Shown here one piece after another: positions 55,803-64,000 of a stretch of 64,000 bases of DNA. Position numbers and translations under genes: made by a program. The notes below the pieces were generated by a model, which saw nothing but the letters and a program-made list of their open reading frames with translations, made no database searches and was not told where the DNA came from. Position 1 is the stretch's first letter. Each line of letters starts with the position of its first letter. The DNA comes from Catenulispora acidiphila DSM 44928 (lineage in GTDB: Bacteria > Actinomycetota > Actinomycetes > Streptomycetales > Catenulisporaceae): assembly GCF_000024025.1 (NCBI RefSeq), contig NC_013131.1:5704001-5768000 (forward strand). Reading direction: 5' to 3'.

Positions 55803-56849
55803 ATGAGCCCTGCACCGGGCGGGAACGGGGCCGGTGGCCGGGCCAAGCGGCCGACCATGGTCGATGTGGCACGCGAGGCCGGGGTGGCCCTGCGCACGGT
55901 GTCCCGCGTGGTCAACGACGACCCGACGGTCGGACCGGAGTACGTCACCAAGGTCCGGGCGGCCATCGCCGCTCTGAACTTCCGCCCTGATGAACGCGCC
56001 AGACAGCTGCGCACCGGCATCACCGGCACGATCGGCGCGGCGGTCCGCCGCATCGCCGAGCTCAACCCGGCGCTGGCGGCCATCGAGCAGAGCGCGCGCG
56101 CCTCGCGGCTGACGCTGCTGGCCTCCTCCACGGACTTCGACGCCTCCCGCGAGCACGACATCCTGGTCTCCATGTGCCGCCAGCGCTTGGACGGCATCAT
56201 CGTCGAGCCCTTCGCCGAGAACCACGCCTACCTGCAGCCGGAGATCGAGGCCGGCATGCCGATGGTGGCGATGGACCGGCCGATGAGCGGCGTCGCGGTG
56301 GACTGCGTCATGTCCGACAACGCCTCGGGCATCGGCATGGCGTTCCACCACCTGCACCAGCACGGACACCGGCGGATCGCCTACATCGGCGACAGCGAGC
56401 GGGTCTTCTCCGGCCACGAGCGCGCCTCGGCTTTCCGCGCGGCGCTGGTCGCGCACGGGCAGTCGGTCACCGGCCTGGTGCATCCCGGCGACATCACCGG
56501 CGAGCGGGTCGGCGCGTCGCTGGAGGCCGCGCTGGGCGGTCCGGATCCGGCGACGGCGCTGGTCACCGGCAACATGGACAGCACCATCGCGGTCCTGCGA
56601 CGGCTCGGGCCGCAGGCCGCCTCGCGGCTGGCGATCGTCGGTTTCGACGAGGTGCCGCTGGCTGATCTGCTCCAACCCGCGCTCACCGTCGTCGCCCAGG
56701 ACACCGCGGCGATCGGCCGGACCGCCGTGGAGCTGCTGCGCGAGCGCATCGCCGACCCGTCGCGGCCGGTGCAGAACGTGGTGATCCCGGTTTCGCTGAC
56801 GACGCGCGGCTCCGGCGAGGTCCCGGCGCCGGCTGTTTCGGCGCAGTAA
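55803..56849 (+). CDS. LacI-family transcription regulator
   Basis: Repressor of 348 aa. ATG 55803 is chosen among three in-frame ATGs because GAGGAG (55790-55795) stands 7 bases upstream. HTH: TMVDVAREAGVALRTVSRVVNDDPTVG; hinge ERARQLRTGITG; sensor with DGIIVEPFAENH, HLHQHGHRRIAYIGDSER and AIVGFDEVPLADLLQPALT. It sits between the importer operon and the GH95-like gene, each of which carries the same operator in the same position, so it very likely controls both and the whole island. Confidence 0.93.
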   Translation: MSPAPGGNGAGGRAKRPTMVDVAREAGVALRTVSRVVNDDPTVGPEYVTKVRAAIAALNFRPDERARQLRTGITGTIGAAVRRIAELNPALAAIEQSARASRLTLLASSTDFDASREHDILVSMCRQRLDGIIVEPFAENHAYLQPEIEAGMPMVAMDRPMSGVAVDCVMSDNASGIGMAFHHLHQHGHRRIAYIGDSERVFSGHERASAFRAALVAHGQSVTGLVHPGDITGERVGASLEAALGGPDPATALVTGNMDSTIAVLRRLGPQAASRLAIVGFDEVPLADLLQPALTVVAQDTAAIGRTAVELLRERIADPSRPVQNVVIPVSLTTRGSGEVPAPAVSAQ

Positions 56850-56856
56850 CCGCCTC

Positions 56857-56902
56857 TTGACAGACCGCCGGAGCGCCCTCAGTCTTTCGAGATAACGTTA
56901 TA
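56857..56902 (+). promoter_or_regulatory. Promoter and LacI operator of the GH95-like gene
   Basis: TTGACA at 56857-56862; operator GATAACGTTATA at 56891-56902 (palindromic core ATAACGTTAT), again 28 bp after the -35 box. The -10 is weak (CAGTCT, 17-bp spacer). Confidence 0.7.
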
Positions 56903-56979
56903 CCGGCGGCGCCTGTGGTGCGCACTCACGGCGCCGATCCGGCGACTTCGGCGTGTCCTGCGATGAGAGGTCGGATGCA

Positions 56980-59826
56980 ATGAGACACAGAACACGGCTG
57001 CGGCGCACTGCCGCCGCCGGCGCTGTCGCAGCCCTCGTGGGAACGATGCTCACCACGACCCTGACCGGTCCGGCGAGGGCCGACTCGGTCACCGCGAACC
57101 AGGCCTGGCGCATCGCCCAGCAGTACACCGGCGTCTGGACGAGCCCGCCGTCCGCCCTGACCAACGGCGAGACGGTGGACGCCCCGATGCTGGGCAACGG
57201 CGACATCGGCGTGGCGATCGGCGGGTCGATCGCGAATCAGACCATGTACCTCGGCAAGAACGACTTCTTCTCCGGGTCCGCCCACGCGATCAAACCGCTG
57301 GGACGGATCGTGGTCACCGCGGCCGGGCTGAACGGCTCGTCCTACCACGTCGTCCAGGACATCGCGCACGCCGAAGTGCGCGGCACGTACACCCTGGGCA
57401 GCCAGACGCTGAGCACCACGAGCTGGGTCGACGCGAACTCCGGCATGTACGTCACCTCCTTCGCCCTGACCGGCGGCAGCGCGCAGAGCATCGGCATCGC
57501 GCTGCAGAACGGGAGCGGCGGCACCCCGAGCGTCAGCACCAGCGGCAACGACCTGGACGCCGACGTCGCCGCGGACACCGGAACCGGCAGCGACCCGCAC
57601 GCCCGGATCGCCGCGCGCACGATCGGGCAGACCCAGTCGATCTCCGGCAACAAGATCACCCTGACCATCCAGCCGGGGACCACGTCCACTCTCGTGGCCG
57701 GGATCGTCTCCAGCATCGACAGCTCTTCGTGGCAGTCCGGCGCCGATGCGCTGGTCGGCTCGCTGGCTCAGGCAGACGTCGCCAACCACAACGCCGCGCA
57801 CCGTTCCTGGTGGCAGAACTACTGGCAGCAGTCCTACGTCGAGATCCCCGACAAGACGGTGGAGAAGAGCTGGTACGGCTCGCTCTACCTGCTCGGCTCC
57901 GTCTCGCGCGCCGGGAAGTACGCTCCCGGGCTGTGGGGCAACTGGATCACCGGCGCGATGAACTGGAACGGTGACTACCACACCAACTACAACTACGAGG
58001 CGCCGTTCTACGCCGCCTTGTCCACCAACCACATCGCGCAGATGGCCGCCTATGACCAGCCGGTGCTGGACTGGCAGTCCGGCGGCCAATCGCTGGCGTC
58101 GCAGAACGGTTTCTCCGGCGTGCTGTACCCGGTCGGCTTGTCGCCCAAGGGCACCAGCGCCGACATGAACCTGCACAACCAGAAGTCCAACGCCGCGAAC
58201 CTCGCCAGCGACATGGTGATGCGCTTCGAGCACACCGGCGACACGTCGTACGCGACCACCGTCTACCCGTGGCTGAAGCAGGTCGGGCTGTTCTGGCAGA
58301 ACTACCTGACCTGGGACGCGGCGAACAACCGGTATGTCATCACCAACGACGCCCCGCACGAGGACCAGTCCTACCCGCAGACCAACAGCGGGCTGTCGCT
58401 CGGGCTGGTGCACCTGCTGTTCCAAGGCCTGATCGACATGAGCACGGCGCTGAATCAGGATGCTTCGACCCGCGCCACCTGGCAGAACATCGAGTCTCAT
58501 CTCAGTGCCCTGCCCACGATGTCGCTGAACGGGCAGACCATCCTGCGCGAGACCGAGGTCGGCAGCGATTTCATCAACGACGGCAACGACATCGACTCCC
58601 AGGCGATCTACCCCGGCAGCTTGATCGGCCTGGACAGCGACGCGGCCTCGCAGCAGAACGCCCGCAACACCATCGGCGCGCTGACCAACGCCTGGCACGG
58701 CGGCAACGCGCCGGCCACGTTCTACGCCGCGGCGGCGCGCGTGGGCTACAACCCGAGCACGATCCTGTCCAACCTGGACTCCGAAGCCGCGAACAACGCC
58801 TATCCCAACATGGCGATCCACCACAACGGCGGCGGCATCGAGAACATCAACGTCACCACCTCCGGGCTGGACGAGATGCTGCTGCAGTCCTTCCAGAAGG
58901 ACGTCAAGGTGTTCGCCGACTGGCCGGCGAACACCAACGCGAAGTTCGGCGACCTGCTCGCGTACGGCGACTTCCTGATCTCCTCCAGCAAGTCCGGCAA
59001 CGCCGTCCAGTACATCCGGGCCGTCAGCCAGAAGGGCGGAAGCCTGACCGTCACCAACCCCTGGTCCGGCAGCGTCGAGGTCTACCGCAACGGCACCGAC
59101 ACCGGCGCCGTGTCCGGGGCGAAGCTCACGATCGCGACCTCGGCCGGCGACACGATCGACCTCGCCCCGGCCGGTACCTCGCTGGCGACCATCCAGTCCG
59201 AGCTGTCCCAGCCGCTGCAGACCACCTCCAGCGGCAGCTTCAGCTCCGGATTCGAGAGCAGCGACCCGGCGGTGAGCTGGAGCGACACGGTCGACAGCAG
59301 CGGCGGCGGCAGCACGGGCGTCACGGGGATCTGCTGCGGCGCACCCGGCCCGGAAGCCGGAGTCCGCACCGGTGAGACTTCGCACACCGGGTCCAGCTCG
59401 TTGATGTACTCCGGATCCGCGCAAGGCGGCACCAACGACTATGCGTACCTGAAGGTCTATGACCTCAGCGGCAGTCCGCTGGCGATCGGATCCGGGAAGA
59501 CCCTCGGCTACTGGATCTATCCCCAGAGCAACGCCACCAGCACATGGGTCCCAGCCGGTTCCACGAACAGCAGTTGCGTCGCCGTCGACATGGTCTTCAC
59601 CGACGGCAGCACCCTGAGAGACTCCGGCGCCGTGGATCAGAGCGGCACCAAGATCCATCCGGCGAACCAGTGCGGGCATCTGACGCTGGACGCCTGGAAC
59701 CATGTCACGGTCAATCTGGGGACGAACAACGCCAACAAACAGATCAGCCGGATTCTGGTCGGCTACGACCATCCGAACTCCACCGGCGGTTACCGCGGCT
59801 ACGTCGACGATCTGACCGTCAGCTGA
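56980..59826 (+). CDS. Secreted GH95-like glycoside hydrolase with C-terminal beta-sandwich
   Basis: Exported 948-aa enzyme. ATG 56980 follows GAGAGG; signal peptide to ARA (about residue 35). Residues 60-290: N-terminal beta-sandwich with DAPMLGNGDIGVAIGG. Residues 300-740: (alpha/alpha)6 barrel with GLWGNWITGAMNWNGDYHTNYN, whose N-x-N resembles the catalytic Asn pair of GH95 alpha-L-fucosidases, then NDAPHEDQSYPQTNSG, EVGSDFIN and GLDEMLLQSFQKDVKVFADWP. Residues 755-948: extra lectin-like sandwich with GICCGAPGPEAG. GH95 also includes alpha-galactosidases, so the sugar released is unsure. Confidence 0.8.
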   Translation: MRHRTRLRRTAAAGAVAALVGTMLTTTLTGPARADSVTANQAWRIAQQYTGVWTSPPSALTNGETVDAPMLGNGDIGVAIGGSIANQTMYLGKNDFFSGSAHAIKPLGRIVVTAAGLNGSSYHVVQDIAHAEVRGTYTLGSQTLSTTSWVDANSGMYVTSFALTGGSAQSIGIALQNGSGGTPSVSTSGNDLDADVAADTGTGSDPHARIAARTIGQTQSISGNKITLTIQPGTTSTLVAGIVSSIDSSSWQSGADALVGSLAQADVANHNAAHRSWWQNYWQQSYVEIPDKTVEKSWYGSLYLLGSVSRAGKYAPGLWGNWITGAMNWNGDYHTNYNYEAPFYAALSTNHIAQMAAYDQPVLDWQSGGQSLASQNGFSGVLYPVGLSPKGTSADMNLHNQKSNAANLASDMVMRFEHTGDTSYATTVYPWLKQVGLFWQNYLTWDAANNRYVITNDAPHEDQSYPQTNSGLSLGLVHLLFQGLIDMSTALNQDASTRATWQNIESHLSALPTMSLNGQTILRETEVGSDFINDGNDIDSQAIYPGSLIGLDSDAASQQNARNTIGALTNAWHGGNAPATFYAAAARVGYNPSTILSNLDSEAANNAYPNMAIHHNGGGIENINVTTSGLDEMLLQSFQKDVKVFADWPANTNAKFGDLLAYGDFLISSSKSGNAVQYIRAVSQKGGSLTVTNPWSGSVEVYRNGTDTGAVSGAKLTIATSAGDTIDLAPAGTSLATIQSELSQPLQTTSSGSFSSGFESSDPAVSWSDTVDSSGGGSTGVTGICCGAPGPEAGVRTGETSHTGSSSLMYSGSAQGGTNDYAYLKVYDLSGSPLAIGSGKTLGYWIYPQSNATSTWVPAGSTNSSCVAVDMVFTDGSTLRDSGAVDQSGTKIHPANQCGHLTLDAWNHVTVNLGTNNANKQISRILVGYDHPNSTGGYRGYVDDLTVS

Positions 59827-59827
59827 C

Positions 59828-61402
59828 GTGGTGTTCGACATCCGCGTCGAATCAGGGCTCGAAGCGACGATGCGCGACGGGACGATCCTGCGCGCCGACG
59901 CCTACCGCCCGATGGGGAGCGGACCGTGGCCCGTGCTGCTGGTCCGCACCCCGTACGACAAGCAGAACGCAGAGGTGCTCTCACGCCTCGATCCGCAAGG
60001 CGCCGCCGGCCGCGGCTATCTGGTCATCGTCCAGGACTGCCGCGGCCGGTTCGCCTCCGACGGTGTGTGGGAACCGCTGCTGCACGACGGCCCAGACGGC
60101 TACGACACGATCGTCTGGGCCGCGAGCCTGCCCGCCTCGAACGGCCGGGTCGGAACGTACGGACCCAGCTACCTGGGCTATACCCAGCAGGCGGCGAGGG
60201 CGGCGCAACCACCTGGGTTGTGCGCCAGCGTTCCGGCGTTCACCTGGTCGGATCCGAACGACGGGCTGATGGCGCGCGGCGGCGCCTACGAACTCGGGCT
60301 GATGACGCACTGGACTTTGTCGCTCGGGTTCGATGTCTTGGCACGCCGGTACGCCGACGCTCCGCAGGAGTTGGCATCCCGGCTCGCGGCGCTGAACGGT
60401 GCGCTGGAGGACTTCCGGTCGCGGGTCGTCTGGGACTCGCCTGCAGAGGACCTGCCTGTGCTCCGGCGCCTGGGGCTGACGACGCCAAAGCCGACCAGTG
60501 CTCCGCACCAGCGCTCGGCTGCGATACCGACCCTGACCATCGCAGGCTGGTTCGACTGCTTCCTCCAAGGGAGCCTCGACAACCACGTCGCAGCGACAGC
60601 CAGCGGCGCGCCGACGGCACTGATCGTCGGTCCGTGGACGCACGACGACCAGAGCAGCCAGGGCGGCGCGTCCCTCAACGCACGCGAACTCGACTTCCTC
60701 GATCGGCACCTCAGGCCCGACTCCAGCGTCCAGGCGCCCGAGTCACCCGAGTCACCCGAGTCACCCGTGCAGGTATTCGTGATGGGCACTGACGAATGGC
60801 GCCGCTTTCCGTCCTGGCCATCCCAGAGCACTGAGAGCTCCTGGTATCTGCACCCTGATGCATGCCTGGCGCCTCTCTTGCCGCCGAATTCACCGCCGGA
60901 CTCCTTCGACCACGACCCCGACGACCCCGTCCCCACCCTCGGGGGCGCCATCCTCCTCGGCCCCGATTTCCCTTCCGGACAGTGCGACCAGGCGCAGATC
61001 GAGGAGCGCGACGACGTCCTGATCTACACCAGCGAACCGATGAAAACCTCGCTCGAAGTCATCGGCCGCGTCCGCGTAGAACTGTTCGCCACATCGACGG
61101 CACCGAGCACCGACTGGATCGCACGCCTCTGCGACGTCGACGAACACGGCGTCTCCCGCAACATCACCGACGGCATCCTCCGCGCGCCATCAGCCGAGCC
61201 CCAGCGTCAGCCTCAGAAACACACGATCGACCTGTGGTCCACAGCCCACGCATTCCTCCCCGGCCACCGCATCCGCCTCCAGATCACCTCTACCTGCTTC
61301 CCCCGCTGGGCCCGCAACCCCGCCTCGTCCACCGCGCGCCAAACCGTGCACCACGGCAACGCAACACCGTCACGGCTCATCCTCCCGAGGACGCCGGCTT
61401 AA
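59828..61402 (+). CDS. CocE/NonD-type alpha/beta hydrolase (S15 family)
   Basis: Serine hydrolase of the X-Pro dipeptidyl-peptidase S15/cocaine esterase type, 524 aa, no signal peptide. Nucleophile Ser114 in GTYGPSYLGY, with acid Asp in IAGWFDCFLQGS and His in GPWTHDDQSSQ. The C-terminal jelly-roll (SLEVIGRVRVELFATST, FLPGHRIRLQITST) is typical. A PESPESPESP insert comes from three 9-bp repeats near 60737. GTG start lies 1 bp after the GH95-like stop, so the two are surely co-transcribed; it may deacylate the sugars or glycans handled by the island. Substrate unknown. Confidence 0.88.
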   Translation: MVFDIRVESGLEATMRDGTILRADAYRPMGSGPWPVLLVRTPYDKQNAEVLSRLDPQGAAGRGYLVIVQDCRGRFASDGVWEPLLHDGPDGYDTIVWAASLPASNGRVGTYGPSYLGYTQQAARAAQPPGLCASVPAFTWSDPNDGLMARGGAYELGLMTHWTLSLGFDVLARRYADAPQELASRLAALNGALEDFRSRVVWDSPAEDLPVLRRLGLTTPKPTSAPHQRSAAIPTLTIAGWFDCFLQGSLDNHVAATASGAPTALIVGPWTHDDQSSQGGASLNARELDFLDRHLRPDSSVQAPESPESPESPVQVFVMGTDEWRRFPSWPSQSTESSWYLHPDACLAPLLPPNSPPDSFDHDPDDPVPTLGGAILLGPDFPSGQCDQAQIEERDDVLIYTSEPMKTSLEVIGRVRVELFATSTAPSTDWIARLCDVDEHGVSRNITDGILRAPSAEPQRQPQKHTIDLWSTAHAFLPGHRIRLQITSTCFPRWARNPASSTARQTVHHGNATPSRLILPRTPA

Positions 61403-61432
61403 CCAAGGCACTGCCCGAGCGAAGTCGCTGCG

Positions 61433-61576
61433 GTGTGGATCGAGGCGGTGGCTCAGGGGGAAGGACCGGACGCACTTCGCCCGGCGGAAGCGCTCGAAGT
61501 TCTCGGCGCGGTTGCCGAGTTGGCCCGGATCTCATCGGAGATGCGTGGCGGCCGGGTCCACTGCTGGTGCGGATAA
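61433..61576 (+). other. Short open frame, possible gene remnant
   Basis: 47 codons from GTG (VWIEAVAQGEGPDALRP ... MRGGRVHCWCG stop) in the 181-bp gap between convergent genes. The amino-acid composition looks protein-like, but no start signal is present. Could be the 3' remnant of a lost gene or a small protein; weak. Confidence 0.25.
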
Positions 61577-61583
61577 CCCGCCT

Positions 61584-62453
61584 CTAGGACCCAGGCAGCA
61601 GTTCCGTGGCTGCCTCGACGAATTCCTCGATGAGCGGTGTGGTGCGGTCGGTGGGCCAGGCTGCTGCTACGTGGTTGGGGCTTAGGTCGTCGATGGGGAT
61701 GGCTGCGATGTCGGGTCTGGTGTAGAAGGCGGCGGTGGAGGCGGGGATCACGGCGATGCCTTGGCCGCCGGCGACGAGTTCGAGTTTTTCCTCGACGCTG
61801 TTGATCGTTGGCGCTGGGCGGTGGGCGCCTGTGCGGAGTTCCTTGGCGATGTCGCGCCATTCGGGGATGGCGTCGGGGTCTTGGAGGAGGTGGTCGGCGG
61901 CTAGGTCGGTGATGTGGATGGTGTGCTTGGCGGCGAGGGGGTGGGTCGTGGGGAGGATGGCTAGGCGGGGTTCGGTGTAGAGGGGGCGGAGTTCCAGGCC
62001 GGTCTGGTTGATGGGGAGGCGGACGATGCCGATGTCGGCGCGGGCGTCGTGGAGGACTTCGACTTGGTCGTGCCAGCCGGTGCGGAGCATGCGGACGTCG
62101 AGGTCGGGGTGGTGGGCTCGCAGCCGGCTGATGACCGGGGTGACGGTGATGCCGGGCATGAAGCCGATGGTGAGGCGGGTGACGCCCTGCCCTGCGGCGC
62201 GGACCCGCCTCTGGAGGGCGTCGGCGTTGGCCAGCAGCTGTTTGGCGTCCTGCACGAGCTGTTCGCCGGCCGGGGTGAGCACGGTGTGGCGGCGGTCGCG
62301 CAGGAAGAGCTCCGTGCCCAGCTCGCCTTCGAGCACCCTGATCTGCCGGGACAGGACCGGCTGGGCGATGTGCAGGCGCTCGGCGGCGCGTCCGAAGTGC
62401 AGCTCGTCGGCGACCGCGAGGAAGTAGCGCAGCTTGCGCAGGTCGACGTCCAT
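61584..62453 (-). CDS. LysR-family transcription regulator
   Basis: 289 aa from ATG 62453 with GGAGGG 6 bases upstream. HTH at residues 4-62: LRKLRYFLAVADELHFGRAAERLHIAQPVLSRQIRVLEGELG in usual LysR order. The effector domain (residues 90-289) has LTIGFMPGITVTPVISRLRAHHPDLDVRML and GGQGIAVIPAST. It lies 38 bp below an NAD-dependent epimerase-like gene on the same strand, an unusual arrangement for LysR, which normally faces its target; it may be co-transcribed with it. Confidence 0.92.
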   Translation of the reverse strand: MDVDLRKLRYFLAVADELHFGRAAERLHIAQPVLSRQIRVLEGELGTELFLRDRRHTVLTPAGEQLVQDAKQLLANADALQRRVRAAGQGVTRLTIGFMPGITVTPVISRLRAHHPDLDVRMLRTGWHDQVEVLHDARADIGIVRLPINQTGLELRPLYTEPRLAILPTTHPLAAKHTIHITDLAADHLLQDPDAIPEWRDIAKELRTGAHRPAPTINSVEEKLELVAGGQGIAVIPASTAAFYTRPDIAAIPIDDLSPNHVAAAWPTDRTTPLIEEFVEAATELLPGS

Positions 62454-62491
62454 GCGGTCCCTCCGGTTGGTCAAGTGCGGGTCAGCCGCGG

Positions 62492-63352
62492 TCAGCCGCG
62501 GGTGAGCGTGCCGATCGGGTCGGTGTGCGCCGGTGTCCAGCCCAGGTCGCGGCGGGCCTTGGCCGAGGTCAGGCGCTGGTCCAGGGCGAAGGCGTCCGCG
62601 ACGGGTCCCATCTGGGCGCGCGCCTGCTCCAGCGTGATCGAGACCGTCTTGCCCTCCAGCCCGGCGCCGTACGCCGCCGCCTCAGCGACCTGCTTCATCG
62701 TGGGGTGGCCCTCGCCGACGCCGATGTAGACCGATCCCGCCTTCGCCGCGAGCGCCGCGACGTAGAGCGTGGCGACGTCGTCGACGTGCACCAGCGCCCA
62801 CCGGTTGGCGCCGTCACCGATATACGGAACAGCACCAGCGATTTTACCCGGCGCGATCAAGAAATGGTCGATCAACCGGTTGTCGCCGCCGTAAAGCAGT
62901 CCCGGCTGCACGATGACGGGCCGACCCCCACCGGCGGAAGCACGCGCCAGGACCGCGTCCTCGACCGGCTTGCGCCACGCCACCACCTCCGGCGGATTCC
63001 AGGCGGCGGTCTCGTCCCGCACGCCGTCGGTGTCGCCATAGACCCAGCTGCCGCCGGTGTGCACGTACGTTCCGGCGCCGACGCCGTCCTGCAGCGCGGT
63101 GGCCGCGGCGAGATCCATGTCGGCGGAGGTGGCCTGCGCCAGGTGGATCACCGCCTCGGCGCGCGCGGCAGCGTGGTTGAGCACGTCGAGGTCGGTGAGC
63201 GAGCCGCGTACGGCGATCGCGCCGACGTCGGTCACCGCCTGCGCCGACGCGTCGCCGCGCGCCAACGCCTCGACGGCGTGGCCACGCCGGACCAGCTCGG
63301 TGATGGTGGCGCGGCCGATGTAGCCGGAGCCGCCGGTCAGGAAGATCCTCAT
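62492..63352 (-). CDS. NAD-dependent epimerase/dehydratase-like protein
   Basis: Extended/atypical SDR, 286 aa. ATG 63352 (MRIFLTGGSGYIG) begins at the family's normal first strand; ATG 63385, with GGAG upstream, would add 11 charged residues. Rossmann motif TGGSGYIG (residues 6-13), VIHLAQATS, GTYVHTGGSWVYGD with the family Ser/Thr and Tyr, and RWALVHVDDVATLYVAAL. The usual YxxxK is replaced by WRKPVE near residue 126, so it may be a sensor or nucleotide-binding protein rather than a true epimerase. A CsoR-type palindrome lies 96 bp upstream. Confidence 0.87.
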   Translation of the reverse strand: MRIFLTGGSGYIGRATITELVRRGHAVEALARGDASAQAVTDVGAIAVRGSLTDLDVLNHAAARAEAVIHLAQATSADMDLAAATALQDGVGAGTYVHTGGSWVYGDTDGVRDETAAWNPPEVVAWRKPVEDAVLARASAGGGRPVIVQPGLLYGGDNRLIDHFLIAPGKIAGAVPYIGDGANRWALVHVDDVATLYVAALAAKAGSVYIGVGEGHPTMKQVAEAAAYGAGLEGKTVSITLEQARAQMGPVADAFALDQRLTSAKARRDLGWTPAHTDPIGTLTRG

Positions 63353-63447
63353 GTCGTCATCCTCATACTTCTTCTCGCTCTTCATCGGGTGCATCTCCAC
63401 GATGCGGCCTGGTCAGGGCCGGTGTCCAAGACCTCTTCGGGCGGCTG

Positions 63448-63466
63448 TGATACCCCCGGGGTATCA
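63448..63466. promoter_or_regulatory. CsoR/CstR-type palindrome
   Basis: TGATACCCC, C, GGGGTATCA: perfect 9+1+9 dyad. ATACCC...GGGTAT is the known operator type of CsoR-family metal or persulfide sensors. No csoR gene is in the window. The remainder of 63353-63638 has two T-runs and a GTGCTCTC repeat but no gene. Confidence 0.55.
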
Positions 63467-63638
63467 GGGACGCACCCGAGACAGTGCGCGAGGGTGCGAG
63501 ATTTTTCTGACATCTGAGAGTTTTTTTCAATCAGAGATCCAGATATTGCTCCCCGTTGTCTTCGCTGTTACGTTCCTCCGTGCTCTCTGTGCTCTCCGAG
63601 TTCGAGATCTCGCCGCGACACTCCCGGAGGAACACCCC

Positions 63639-64000
63639 ATGAGGATCAGTAGACGTACAACCGGCGCCCTGCTGGCAGGCGCCCTCGCCCTGGCGGGCCT
63701 GTCCACCTCGGCCGCCCTGACCGCGGCGCCCGCCCACGCCGCGTCCGCGCCGACCACCCCGATCTGGTCCACCCAGCTCGACTTCGACAACGGCGGCGCC
63801 GCCTGGTCAGAGCCCTACTTCGCGGCGCTGGCGGCCAAAGGGCTGACCACCGCCGAGCTGAACATGCCCTGGGGCACGATCGAGCCGTCGGCCGGGACCT
63901 TCAGTTTCACGATCTGGGACCAGGAGTTGGCGAACGCCGCCGCTGCCGGCATCCAGCTGATCCCGGTCTTCTGGCAGTCCGGGTGGGGCGGCAGCCCCGC
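63639..64000 (+). CDS. Secreted GH42-like glycosidase (3' cut by window)
   Basis: ATG 63639 follows CGGAGGAACACCCC. The first 121 residues are visible: a signal peptide with Arg pair (MRISRRTTGALLAGALALAG) to about residue 35, then the start of a beta/alpha barrel (TTPIWSTQLDFDNGG, TTAELNMPWGTIEPSAGTFSF, IQLIPVFWQSGWGG). The phrase WGTIEPSAGTFSFTIWD matches the first barrel strands of GH42-type beta-galactosidases and related retaining enzymes. The catalytic residues are beyond the edge, so the family call is tentative. Divergent from the epimerase-like gene. Confidence 0.7.
   Translation, partial: MRISRRTTGALLAGALALAGLSTSAALTAAPAHAASAPTTPIWSTQLDFDNGGAAWSEPYFAALAAKGLTTAELNMPWGTIEPSAGTFSFTIWDQELANAAAAGIQLIPVFWQSGWGGSP

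Noticed and set aside
56926-59841. 971-codon open frame opposite the GH95-like gene
   Set aside because: The other strand has a signal peptide, ribosome site, operator and enzyme motifs; this frame has none.

Overview
The window is high-GC DNA from a saprophytic, filamentous-type actinomycete. The signs are dense genes, GTG and TTG starts, ATGA/GTGA gene overlaps, many LacI/IclR/GntR/PucR/TetR/MarR regulators, lipoprotein-type sugar-binding proteins and many secreted glycoside hydrolases. A Streptomycetales/Catenulisporales-like genome fits, but the genus cannot be fixed from sequence alone. I saw no rRNA, tRNA, CRISPR, IS element or phage gene. The content is chromosomal carbohydrate-use territory, with 11 transcription regulators in 64 kb.

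Layout. 1-6 kb: end of a sugar ABC operon, a secreted GH25-like protein, a berberine-bridge-type flavoenzyme, and a GH127 beta-L-arabinofuranosidase divergent from a LacI regulator. 7-18 kb: a CUT1 sugar importer operon with a divergent IclR regulator, a large secreted ricin-lectin protein of unassigned catalytic family, a Tat-exported GH127/146-like enzyme with a LamG domain, and a second LacI. 18-24 kb: quinone-reductase-like oxidoreductase, then an MmyB-type HTH, a MarR and a helical-repeat protein in one operon, a secreted CBM protein and a secreted cupin. 24-28.5 kb: a PucR regulator whose 3' end is tandemly reiterated over about 0.7 kb, then a TetR and a secreted GH5 cellulase.

28.6-40.4 kb is the clearest functional unit. 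One arm encodes a secreted GH27 alpha-galactosidase and a CUT2 importer (permease, dual ATPase, binding protein). The divergent arm encodes an SDR dehydrogenase, a GntR regulator, DgoD galactonate dehydratase, an aldose-epimerase-like protein, a KDPG/KDPGal aldolase and a PfkB-type 2-keto-3-deoxy-sugar-acid kinase. Read together this is release, import and oxidative (De Ley-Doudoroff) breakdown of galactose. A 26-bp inverted repeat in the shared promoter overlaps the -35 box of the transport arm.

40.5-50 kb: oxidoreductase, MarR, enolase behind an array of seven 13-bp palindromic units, a fused assimilatory nitrate reductase-flavoprotein, peptide deformylase and an AhpD-like protein. 50-61.4 kb: a second sugar-use island (GH38-like mannosidase, CUT1 importer, LacI, GH95-like enzyme, S15-type hydrolase), with near-identical LacI operators placed 28 bp after a TTGACA box in both promoters. 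61.5-64 kb: LysR, an NAD-dependent epimerase-like protein with a CsoR-type palindrome upstream, and the start of a secreted GH42-like enzyme cut by the window edge.

A recurring oddity is short tandem repeats (11-13 bp units, and one 194-bp unit) in leaders, promoters and gene ends.
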